Source: Candidatus Saccharibacteria bacterium CG_4_10_14_0_2_um_filter_52_9
GTDB taxonomy: Bacteria; Patescibacteriota; Saccharimonadia; Saccharimonadales; UBA4665
Length of the DNA: 10,501 nt
NCBI GenBank assembly: GCA_002792275.1
Contig: PFOA01000054.1
Location: 1-10,501 of the forward strand
Direction of reading: 5' to 3'
Shown here in pieces: positions 1 to 5,656 of the stretch. Below the pieces are notes generated by a model. That model had not been told where the DNA came from. It searched no databases and saw only the letters and a list, made by a program, of their open reading frames with translations. Made by a program: the position numbers and the translations under genes. Each line of letters starts with the position of its first letter. The first letter of the stretch is position 1.

Positions 1-91
1 ACTTGAGGGTCACATCGTGGTATTTTGAGTGGGAAAGTGTGCCAATAAACACTTGCCTAGAGAGACAGATACAGAAGCGAGACAGAAAGTT

Positions 92-601
92 ATGCCCGAC
101 GTACCAGACAAACAAGTAAAACGACTCCGCTCATTAATCCAGGAGGCTGAGACCAGTCTGGCTGCTGCCACTGAACTGCTGATCAGCCTGGTGGGTGACG
201 ACGACAAAGTCGCACCGATAGCTCGCGAAGATACACTCGGTAAGGTAATCGAGGGTGTTTTTGACGGCCAGAATATGGTTGGTTCAGACGGCAAAATTTA
301 TCCAGTACCGGCCAATTATGCCAGCAAATCCAAGCTCGTTCAGGGCGATATTCTTAAGTTGACCATCGCCGAGGATGGCGCTTTTCTTTATAAGCAAATT
401 GGTCCGATTCCCCGCAAACAGGTGGTCGGCACTCTTATTCTCGAAGGCGGTCACTACTTTGTAGATGTGGCCGGCAAGAAGCTACGCGTGCTGTTGGCCA
501 GCGTTACTTACTTCAAGGCCAAGCCCGGTGACCAGGTGAGTGTCAACGTTCCCGAAGACGATGCCGCCGCCGAGTGGGCCGCTCTCGAAGCCGCTTTATA
601 A
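92..601 (+). CDS. Unrecognised small protein with coiled coil and two similar beta-rich units
   Basis: I do not recognise this family. From the ATG at 92 it is 169 residues. Residues about 7-34 form an amphipathic, Leu/Ala/Glu-rich helix that could be a short coiled coil. Then come two beta-rich units, residues 52-95 and 111-156, which resemble each other: each begins with V-[IV]-x-G/T, has a hydrophobic hairpin around a central G-K, then a K-x-G-D step, and ends in E-D. The layout suggests two small beta-barrel (OB- or SH3-like) folds, which often bind nucleic acid, but that is only inference. The tail (157-169) is acidic and Ala-rich. There is no signal peptide or membrane segment, so it should be cytosolic. 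An in-frame GTG at 29 would add 21 residues that look unlike structured protein, so I prefer 92, without a good Shine-Dalgarno for either. It precedes dnaX by 58 bases. Confidence 0.75.
   Translation: MPDVPDKQVKRLRSLIQEAETSLAAATELLISLVGDDDKVAPIAREDTLGKVIEGVFDGQNMVGSDGKIYPVPANYASKSKLVQGDILKLTIAEDGAFLYKQIGPIPRKQVVGTLILEGGHYFVDVAGKKLRVLLASVTYFKAKPGDQVSVNVPEDDAAAEWAALEAAL
245..559 (+). repeat. Degenerate internal protein duplication (two units of about 45 residues)
   Basis: Residues 52-95 (bases 245-376) and 111-156 (bases 422-559) of the first gene align over their whole length with one or two small gaps. Shared landmarks are a starting V-[IV] pair, a central G-K followed by alternating hydrophobics, a run of the form A-x-x-[TSY]-x-[KF]-x-K, then G-D followed by alternating hydrophobics, and a closing E-D. 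Identity is low, and no nucleotide repeat is visible, so if this is a duplication it is ancient. Confidence 0.5.
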
Positions 602-618
602 TAACTTGCTCAATTTAA

Positions 619-640
619 CAACGGCAAAGCCGAGCCGTTG
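619..640 (+). other. Hairpin between the first gene and dnaX
   Basis: CAACGGC (619-625) and GCCGTTG (634-640) form a perfect 7-bp stem with an 8-base loop. It lies 18 bases after the first gene's stop and 4 bases before the dnaX -10 box. No T run follows, so it is not a classic intrinsic terminator. It could be a weak terminator, a 3' end stabiliser for the upstream mRNA, or an operator-like inverted repeat where the -35 region of the dnaX promoter would be. The function is not decided by sequence alone. Confidence 0.5.
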
Positions 641-644
641 GCGG

Positions 645-650
645 TATAAT
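645..650 (+). promoter_or_regulatory. -10 box of a probable leaderless dnaX promoter
   Basis: There is a perfect TATAAT, with 9 bases between its end and the dnaX ATG at 660. Transcription normally starts about 6-9 bases after a -10 box, so the mRNA would begin at or within a few bases of the start codon. No recognisable TTGACA-like -35 lies 16-18 bases upstream; the hairpin at 619-640 occupies that place. A weak AGG (651-653) would mostly be excluded from the transcript. Confidence 0.6.
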
Positions 651-659
651 AGGTAGACT

Positions 660-2081
660 ATGGGGCAGGCTTTATACAGAAAGCACCGTCCGAAATCTCT
701 GGGAGAGGTCGTAGGACAGGAGCATATAACAGATACCCTCAAGCAGGCGCTGGCCAAGGGTAGGATTAGCCATGCCTACTTGTTTACCGGACCGCGTGGG
801 GTGGGCAAGACGTCTATCGCCCGTATTCTGGCTCACGAAATTAACAATCTGCCCTATACCGACGACAGCGCCCATCTGGATATTATCGAAATTGATGCCG
901 CCAGCAACCGCCGGATAGACGAAATCCGCGAACTGCGCGACAAGGTTTACGTGGCTCCCACCAGTGCCAAGTACAAGGTTTATATCATCGACGAGGTGCA
1001 CATGCTAACCCGTGAGGCCTTTAATGCCCTGTTAAAGACGCTTGAAGAGCCGCCACAGCATGCCGTCTTTATATTGGCTACCACCGACGCCCACAAACTG
1101 CCGGACACGATTGTTAGCCGCACCCAGCGCTTTAACTTCCGGCCGGTAGAAAAATCAAAAGTAGTGGCTCACCTGCAACAGATTGCCAAACAAGAAAAGA
1201 TCAAAGTCAGCGACTCTGCATTGGAACTGTTGGCTGAGCACGGCGAAGGCAGTTTCCGCGATAGTATCAGCCTGCTAGATCAGGCCAGTAGCCGGGGCCA
1301 GGCACTGGAGGTTGATGATATTCAACAGCTGCTCGGCATACCGCCCCAACCAGCCTTACAGGCAGTTATACAGCTATTGTCCGGTGGCAGCTCGGTTGAT
1401 TTGTCGCAACAGCTTAGCCAGCTTTATGATCAGGGCTACCAGGCGGCAGCCGTTGCCAAGCAACTGGGCCAGCTGTTAAGAGAGCAGGTTATTGGCGGCC
1501 AGTCTGCCATCGCCCCGGATGTTGCATTGGCTCTGCTGGCGCGGTTGATTGCTGTACCAGCCGCCCACGATCCGGAACGCTTCCTGGAAATTTGCCTGCT
1601 ACAGTCACTGCAAACACCGATCACCACGCAAGAAGCCCCTCAAGCCCCTCAAGCCGCGCCAGCCAAGCCTGCATCTGTCAAAGCCGCTGTCGCCGACGTC
1701 GAAACCCCGGCCAAGCCTAAGCCCGGTTCGGCCGCGCTTGATGCCTCACTCTGGCCGCAGCTGCTCGGTGCCCTCAAAAAGAAGCACAACACCCTGTACG
1801 GCGTGGTGCGCATGGCCGAGCCTAGTTTTGACGAAGATGGTTCATTAACACTGTCCTTTGCTTTTGCCTTCCATAAAAAGCGATTGGATGAAGTAGCCAA
1901 CCGCCAGACCGTAGCCGCAATTGTCGAAGAGCTAACGGGGCAACCCGTAACCATAGTCTGCGTACTCGATAAGACAGCCAAACCATCGAAAACGCCGGTG
2001 CTTTTGCCTGAGGAGCCACCGACGCAGGATTTATCAGCCATAAGCAATATTTTTGGCGCCGCCGAACTGCTAGAATCATAA
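660..2081 (+). CDS. dnaX: DNA polymerase III subunit gamma/tau (clamp-loader ATPase)
   Basis: This is the ATPase of the clamp loader, which opens and loads the sliding clamp at primed DNA and ties the polymerase to the helicase. The 473 residues begin with the typical Y-R-K-x-R-P motif. Walker A is GPRGVGKT (44-51), Walker B is DEVH (111-114), the sensor 1 region is ILATTDAHKLP, and the arginine-finger motif reads SRT in place of the usual SRC. A Pro/Ala-rich linker (about 321-360) separates the AAA+ and collar part from a C-terminal domain of about 110 residues, which should correspond to a tau-type tail. The zinc module normally inserted after Walker A, with its four cysteines, is missing: the chain passes from the Walker A helix to the IIEIDAAS strand in about 22 residues with no cysteine. 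No programmed frameshift signal like that of E. coli is evident, so only the full-length form is expected. dnaB follows after 36 bases. Confidence 0.97.
   Translation: MGQALYRKHRPKSLGEVVGQEHITDTLKQALAKGRISHAYLFTGPRGVGKTSIARILAHEINNLPYTDDSAHLDIIEIDAASNRRIDEIRELRDKVYVAPTSAKYKVYIIDEVHMLTREAFNALLKTLEEPPQHAVFILATTDAHKLPDTIVSRTQRFNFRPVEKSKVVAHLQQIAKQEKIKVSDSALELLAEHGEGSFRDSISLLDQASSRGQALEVDDIQQLLGIPPQPALQAVIQLLSGGSSVDLSQQLSQLYDQGYQAAAVAKQLGQLLREQVIGGQSAIAPDVALALLARLIAVPAAHDPERFLEICLLQSLQTPITTQEAPQAPQAAPAKPASVKAAVADVETPAKPKPGSAALDASLWPQLLGALKKKHNTLYGVVRMAEPSFDEDGSLTLSFAFAFHKKRLDEVANRQTVAAIVEELTGQPVTIVCVLDKTAKPSKTPVLLPEEPPTQDLSAISNIFGAAELLES
1633..1655 (+). repeat. 9-bp tandem repeat in the dnaX linker
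   Basis: AAGCCCCTC occurs twice in tandem (1633-1641, 1642-1650), followed by a partial third copy (AAGCC, 1651-1655). It stays in frame and encodes repeated Ala-Pro-Gln in the flexible linker between the clamp-loader core and the C-terminal domain. Such a repeat could vary in copy number by slippage without breaking the frame. Confidence 0.8.
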
Positions 2082-2102
2082 GTACCTATTTTAGGGACAC
2101 TT

Positions 2103-2107
2103 GGGGG
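2103..2107 (+). promoter_or_regulatory. Shine-Dalgarno of dnaB
   Basis: GGGGG lies 10 bases before the dnaB ATG at 2118. There is no TATAAT-like box within 12 bases of this start, so dnaB appears to use a leadered, Shine-Dalgarno-dependent start, unlike dnaX. The out-of-frame ATG at 2108 directly abuts the G run and so is badly spaced to use it. Confidence 0.6.
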
Positions 2108-2117
2108 ATGAACATTA

Positions 2118-3485
2118 ATGGAGCCAACTAAAACAGGGACGGCCGGACAGCCGCCACAGAACGCCGAAGCCGAGGCCAGTTTGCTGGGTGCTCTATTAAT
2201 TGACAGCGACGCTATTGTTAAAATCGCCGACACTTTGGCGGCTCGCGACTTCTTTGATAAACGCCACGAGCGCATCTACGAAGCCATTATGCACCTCTAC
2301 GAACACCGCGAGTCGATTGATGTCCTGACTCTTTCAGACCGCCTCAAAAACGACGGTTATCTCGACAGTGTTGGTGGCCCGTCATACCTAGCAGAGCTTA
2401 CCAATTTTGTGCCGACGGCAGCTCACGTTGAGCAATACGCTGATATTGTGGCTCAAAAGGCCATGCGCCGCCGCCTGATATCGGCTTCCAATGAAATTAG
2501 CAGCTTGGGCCACGACGAGTCGAAGCAGTTAAAGGAACTGATAGAGGAAGCCGAAAGCCGACTGTTTGAGGTCAGCCAACAACATATCAGACAGGATGTT
2601 ATTAGTCTGGAGGCCATCCTGGCCGAAAGCTTCGACAGGTTGGATGATCTGCACAAAGACAAGCAAAAGATCCGCGGCATACCCACCGGCTTCAAAGACC
2701 TCGATGAAAAACTGGCCGGTTTTCAGCGCAGTGATCTGGTGATTCTGGCGGCCCGCCCATCGATGGGTAAGACGGCGTTGGCGCTGAACTTTGCGCACAA
2801 CATTGCCGTTCAATCTAACGAACCGGTGCTGATCTTCAGCCTGGAAATGAGCAAGGAACAGCTGGTTGACCGCCTGCTATCTATGGAATCCGGGGTAGAC
2901 GCCTGGGCACTGCGCACCGGCAACCTGACCGATGCCGACTTCGAAAAAATCGGCCAGGCTATGGGTACACTCAGCGAAGCCCCGATTTACATCGATGACA
3001 GTCCAGGTATCACTATTAGCGATCTACGCACCAAAGCCCGCCGTGAGGCTCACCAGCGGCCATTAGGGCTTATTATTGTCGATTACTTACAGCTGATGAG
3101 CGGTGGTCATCGCTTTGGCAGTGATAGTAACCGCGTGCAGGAGATATCGGAGATATCGCGTGGTCTGAAGGGCATAGCTCGCGAACTAAACGTGCCGGTG
3201 CTGGCGCTCAGCCAGCTGAGCCGTTCGGTGGAGAGCCGCAGTCCGCAGATTCCGCAACTGGCCGACCTGCGTGAATCGGGTTCGATCGAGCAGGACGCCG
3301 ACGTGGTGGCCTTTATTTACCGTGAAGAGTACTACAATCCGGACACCGACCGCAAAAAACTTACTGACATCTTTATCAAAAAGCATCGCAACGGCCCAAC
3401 TGGAGGCGTTGAACTCTACTTTGAAAACGAAAAACAACGATTCCGCTCGGTTGACAGCCGCCACCAAGACCCATTTAACGGCTAG
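2118..3485 (+). CDS. dnaB: Replicative DNA helicase DnaB
   Basis: This is the hexameric 5'-3' helicase that unwinds DNA at the replication fork. The 455 residues have the normal two-domain layout: an N-terminal helical domain (about 12-115), a linker helix region (about 120-175), and a RecA-like C-terminal ATPase. Walker A is ARPSMGKT (212-219), the likely catalytic glutamate is E243 in SLEMSKEQ, and the Walker B aspartate is D322 in IIVDYLQLM. The sequence ELNVPVLALSQLSRSVE and the DLRESGSIEQDADVV segment are classic for the family, as is the KKHRNGPTG motif near the C-terminus. Length matches the usual 440-470 residues, so no intein is present. The Shine-Dalgarno fixes the start. The gene sits 36 bases after dnaX and is probably co-expressed with it, placing clamp loader and helicase together. 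Confidence 0.98.
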   Translation: MEPTKTGTAGQPPQNAEAEASLLGALLIDSDAIVKIADTLAARDFFDKRHERIYEAIMHLYEHRESIDVLTLSDRLKNDGYLDSVGGPSYLAELTNFVPTAAHVEQYADIVAQKAMRRRLISASNEISSLGHDESKQLKELIEEAESRLFEVSQQHIRQDVISLEAILAESFDRLDDLHKDKQKIRGIPTGFKDLDEKLAGFQRSDLVILAARPSMGKTALALNFAHNIAVQSNEPVLIFSLEMSKEQLVDRLLSMESGVDAWALRTGNLTDADFEKIGQAMGTLSEAPIYIDDSPGITISDLRTKARREAHQRPLGLIIVDYLQLMSGGHRFGSDSNRVQEISEISRGLKGIARELNVPVLALSQLSRSVESRSPQIPQLADLRESGSIEQDADVVAFIYREEYYNPDTDRKKLTDIFIKKHRNGPTGGVELYFENEKQRFRSVDSRHQDPFNG

Positions 3486-3505
3486 GGAACAGGCGCCTCA
3501 CCGGT

Positions 3506-3511
3506 TATAAT
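3506..3511 (+). promoter_or_regulatory. -10 box of a probable leaderless promoter for the membrane protein
   Basis: There is a perfect TATAAT with 9 bases between it and the ATG at 3521, the same spacing as at dnaX. It directly abuts another in-frame ATG at 3512, which would lie upstream of the expected transcription start (about 3518-3521) and so would not be in the mRNA. No -35 is apparent; the short palindromes AGGCGCCT (3491-3498) and ACCGGT (3500-3505) lie just upstream. Confidence 0.6.
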
Positions 3512-3520
3512 ATGCCCAGT

Positions 3521-4708
3521 ATGAAAAAACAGGGCGGTTTCTGGAAAGACAACATCAATCTTATTATCTGGTCGGTGTTTGGCATTGCTCTGGTGCTAGC
3601 AGTTTTGCTGTATCAACTGGGTTCGCTGACTGGCGGTCTTAGCACCGGTGAAAACGTTTCAGCAGTTGCGCCTGTCGGCTGGCATGGCATCTTTAACGAC
3701 CCGCTGTACCTGCCGCTAAAAATTGTACGCTCGGCTGTTTATTTTGTCGCTCCCGGCCATGGGCAGATACTGACCCGTTTGCCCAATGTAATCTTTGGCG
3801 GCTTGGCTGTATCAAGCTTTACGCTACTGATTTTGCTCTGGCATGGCCGGCGCACAGCGCTGTTTACCGGCCTACTGTTTGCCACTTCGGCCTGGGTTCT
3901 GCATGTTAGCCGTCTGGCTAGTTTTGATGTTCTATACTTGTGGGTCGTGCCGACAATGTTGCTACTGCAAGTGTTACTGCACCGCTACGGTGAGCGCTCG
4001 GCCGTCTGGTACGGCAGTCTGCTGACCTGGGGTCTCCTACTGTACATTCCCGGCCTGGTCTGGCTGGTGGCAGCCCAAATATTATTACAATGGAAGTTGG
4101 TAGTGCACTGCTGGCAGGTTTTTAGCCATTGGTGGCAACGTCTGCTGGCGGCTTTGAGTGTGCTTATCTGGCTACCGCTGTTGGCAATCGATTTTACGCG
4201 GCACGGACAGCTTATAACCTGGCTGGGATTACCCTCGCAGTGGCCGTCTATTGCCGGGGTTGCTAAACAGTTTGCACTAGTACCGGTGCATTTGTTGGTG
4301 CATGGCCCGACAAGTCCTACCCTGTGGCTCGATCAAGCCCCGATTCTGGACATTTTTACGCTTGTAGTCTGCGGACTGGGCATTTACTTTTACGCCAGCC
4401 ATTGGCGGTCTTCCCGAACCAAGTCGCTAACCACTCTGATACTGCTTAGCGGTGTGCTGGTAGGACTGGGCGGGTCGGTTGGACTGAGCCTGCTGGTTCC
4501 ATTCCTGTATATCGCGGCCGCCACCGGCATTGCCTATCTGTTAAGGGACTGGCTCAAAGTCTTTCCTCTTAACCCGCTGGCTCGCGGCCTGGGTATCGGC
4601 TTGGTCTCCTTGGCGGTACTGGCCAGCTGTACCTACAATCTTCGCTCCTACTTTATCGCCTGGCCGCACAACAATGCTACCCAGACCGTGTTTCACTATC
4701 ATCGGTAG
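3521..4708 (+). CDS. Multi-pass membrane protein, GT-C glycosyltransferase-like
   Basis: This is a very hydrophobic protein of 395 residues from the ATG at 3521 (398 from 3512). A short cationic N-terminus (MKKQGGFWK) leads into a membrane segment at about 12-33, then an outside loop of about 55 residues, then some eight or nine further membrane segments. The segment RLPNVIFGG (from R86), followed by a hydrophobic stretch and HVSRLASFD (R131, D136), resembles the conserved region of PMT/ArnT-type GT-C glycosyltransferases, which move sugars from polyprenyl-phosphate donors to proteins or lipids outside the membrane. The first loop lacks the clear D-E or D-D acidic pair seen in many of these enzymes; the best candidate acid is E44 in STGENVS. 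Activity is therefore uncertain. I chose 3521 because of the TATAAT at 3506-3511 and the MKK start. It has its own promoter-like element within a replication/repair block. Confidence 0.8.
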   Translation: MKKQGGFWKDNINLIIWSVFGIALVLAVLLYQLGSLTGGLSTGENVSAVAPVGWHGIFNDPLYLPLKIVRSAVYFVAPGHGQILTRLPNVIFGGLAVSSFTLLILLWHGRRTALFTGLLFATSAWVLHVSRLASFDVLYLWVVPTMLLLQVLLHRYGERSAVWYGSLLTWGLLLYIPGLVWLVAAQILLQWKLVVHCWQVFSHWWQRLLAALSVLIWLPLLAIDFTRHGQLITWLGLPSQWPSIAGVAKQFALVPVHLLVHGPTSPTLWLDQAPILDIFTLVVCGLGIYFYASHWRSSRTKSLTTLILLSGVLVGLGGSVGLSLLVPFLYIAAATGIAYLLRDWLKVFPLNPLARGLGIGLVSLAVLASCTYNLRSYFIAWPHNNATQTVFHYHR

Positions 4709-4713
4709 AGCTG

Positions 4714-4737
4714 TATACTATAGATCAATAGGGAGGT
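4714..4737 (+). promoter_or_regulatory. Candidate -10 box and strong Shine-Dalgarno of ybaB
   Basis: TATACT (4714-4719) is a fair -10 element, which would put the transcription start near 4726. GGGAGGT (4731-4737) is the best Shine-Dalgarno in the window and is spaced 3 bases from the ATG at 4741 (4 from the GGAGG core). This gene would therefore have a short leader containing a ribosome binding site, in contrast to the close-box genes. Confidence 0.55.
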
Positions 4738-4740
4738 ATT

Positions 4741-5034
4741 ATGAGTCGTTTCGATCAGGCTAAAATGCTAATGAAAGTCAAAAAAATACAGAGCGAATTG
4801 CAGAAGCTGATTATTACAGTTGAGAAGGGTGATGGCGCTGTGGTGGTTGAGATCACCGGCGAGCAAAAGCTCAAAAAAGTGCATATCGATCCCGAGTACG
4901 TCGACCTGGAAGACATCGGCCAGTTGGAGAGATGGGTTGAAGACGCCGTCAAAGAGGCAATCGCCGAAAGCCAACGCGTGGCCGCCGAAAAAATGCAGCC
5001 CATGATGGGCGCCCTGGGCAACCTCGGGCTATAA
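4741..5034 (+). CDS. YbaB/EbfC family nucleoid-associated protein
   Basis: This small cytosolic protein of 97 residues has the family layout. An N-terminal helix contains an M-x-K-x-x-K-x-Q-x-E-L-Q-K pattern. A beta sheet follows with G-D-G-A-V-V-V-E-I-x-G and V-x-I-D-P-E, and then a C-terminal helix that starts after D-L-E-D-I and runs through V-K-E-A-I-A-E. The tail is Met/Gly-rich, as is usual. Family members dimerise and bind DNA with little sequence specificity, compacting the nucleoid. The gene is commonly found between dnaX and recR in bacteria; here it lies next to recR, but dnaB and the membrane protein separate it from dnaX. It has the strongest Shine-Dalgarno in the window, consistent with an abundant protein. 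recR starts 8 bases after its stop. Confidence 0.93.
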   Translation: MSRFDQAKMLMKVKKIQSELQKLIITVEKGDGAVVVEITGEQKLKKVHIDPEYVDLEDIGQLERWVEDAVKEAIAESQRVAAEKMQPMMGALGNLGL

Positions 5035-5035
5035 A
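5030..5035 (+). promoter_or_regulatory. Candidate -10 box for recR inside the end of ybaB
   Basis: TATAAA, overlapping the ybaB stop codon, lies 7 bases before the recR ATG. No Shine-Dalgarno precedes recR. This fits the leaderless pattern of nearby genes but matches the consensus at five of six positions, and the TAA is also fixed by the stop codon, so chance is a real alternative. Read-through translation from ybaB could also supply ribosomes. Confidence 0.35.
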
Positions 5036-5042
5036 CGCGGCA

Positions 5043-5648
5043 ATGTCGTTATTACCGCCTGCACTTAGTGATTTGATTGAAGCCTTCGGCCTACTGCCGG
5101 GTGTCGGGCCGCGCACCGCTGAGCGCTATGCCTACTATTCAACCCGCCACGACGGCGACTCGCCACAGAAGCTGGCAACCGCTCTGCAGGCCTTGGGCGG
5201 CGGCATCGGCTATTGTAAACGGACTTTTGCGCTGGTGCCGGCCGGGCAAGACATATCAGATCTGTATAACGACCCGCGCCGCGATAAAACGATTGTAGCC
5301 GTGGTGGCCGAGCCCTTTGATCTGGTAGCCCTGGAGAAAACCGGCCAGTTTAAGGGCACCTACCACGTGTTGGGTGGCCTGGTGTCGCCGATTGACGGTG
5401 TCGGACCGGAACAATTACATATAAAAGAACTGGTGAAACGGATAGACGAAGACAAAGTGACTGAGATCATACTGGCCACCAATGCCAGCGTAGAGGGCGA
5501 ATCAACCGCCCTGTACATCCAACAGCAGATCGGTGACCGCAAGCTCAAGGTCACCCGCCTGGCGCGCGGCCTGCCGGTTGGCGTCGATCTGGAGTATGCC
5601 GATCAAATCACCTTGGGACGGGCTCTGGAGGGTCGCCAAGCTGTATAA
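5043..5648 (+). CDS. recR: Recombination mediator protein RecR
   Basis: RecR works with RecO (and RecF) to load RecA on single-stranded DNA at gaps. The 201 residues are full length. The N-terminal helix-hairpin-helix contains LLPGVGPRTAERYAY. The Toprim domain includes E90 in VVAEP, then TGQFKGTYHVLGG and the I-D-G-V-G-P-E segment, followed by ILATNASVEGESTA. The end, TLGRALEGR, is typical. The zinc finger between the two domains is degenerate: of its usual four cysteines (C-x2-C...C-x2-C) only the first, C58, remains. The second is gone with a shortened spacing, and the last pair is replaced by Ser and Tyr just before the conserved N-D-P-R-R. RecR can keep its ring fold without every cysteine, so I treat it as functional. 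The next gene starts at or just after its stop. Confidence 0.96.
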   Translation: MSLLPPALSDLIEAFGLLPGVGPRTAERYAYYSTRHDGDSPQKLATALQALGGGIGYCKRTFALVPAGQDISDLYNDPRRDKTIVAVVAEPFDLVALEKTGQFKGTYHVLGGLVSPIDGVGPEQLHIKELVKRIDEDKVTEIILATNASVEGESTALYIQQQIGDRKLKVTRLARGLPVGVDLEYADQITLGRALEGRQAV

Positions 5649-5649
5649 T
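5644..5649 (+). promoter_or_regulatory. -10 box of a probable leaderless promoter for the DHH gene
   Basis: There is a perfect TATAAT across the recR stop codon, 7 bases before the ATG at 5657. The alternative ATG at 5648 overlaps the box itself and would be upstream of any transcript starting from it. No Shine-Dalgarno is visible before either ATG. Confidence 0.5.
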
Positions 5650-5656
5650 GCCATAT

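Noticed and set aside
1770..1885. A-rich runs in dnaX (C-AAA-AAG near 1776 and T-AAA-AAG near 1874) as a programmed -1 frameshift for a gamma form
   Set aside because: Neither is the A-AAA-AAG heptamer used in E. coli, and I see no upstream Shine-Dalgarno-like stimulator or strong hairpin just downstream.
2108..2131. Out-of-frame ATG seven-codon reading frame overlapping the dnaB start, as a leader peptide
   Set aside because: It directly abuts the GGGGG, so spacing is wrong for initiation, and the peptide has no attenuation-like codon pattern; the G run is properly spaced for dnaB itself.
672..2275. Long antisense open frames opposite dnaX and elsewhere on the non-coding strands
   Set aside because: They have no family features and run opposite strongly conserved genes; they are frame shadows of balanced-GC coding sequence.
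3140..3157. Tandem GGAGATATC repeat in dnaB
   Set aside because: It encodes the E-I-S-E-I-S segment that is normal and conserved in DnaB proteins, so it reflects protein sequence and not a DNA element.
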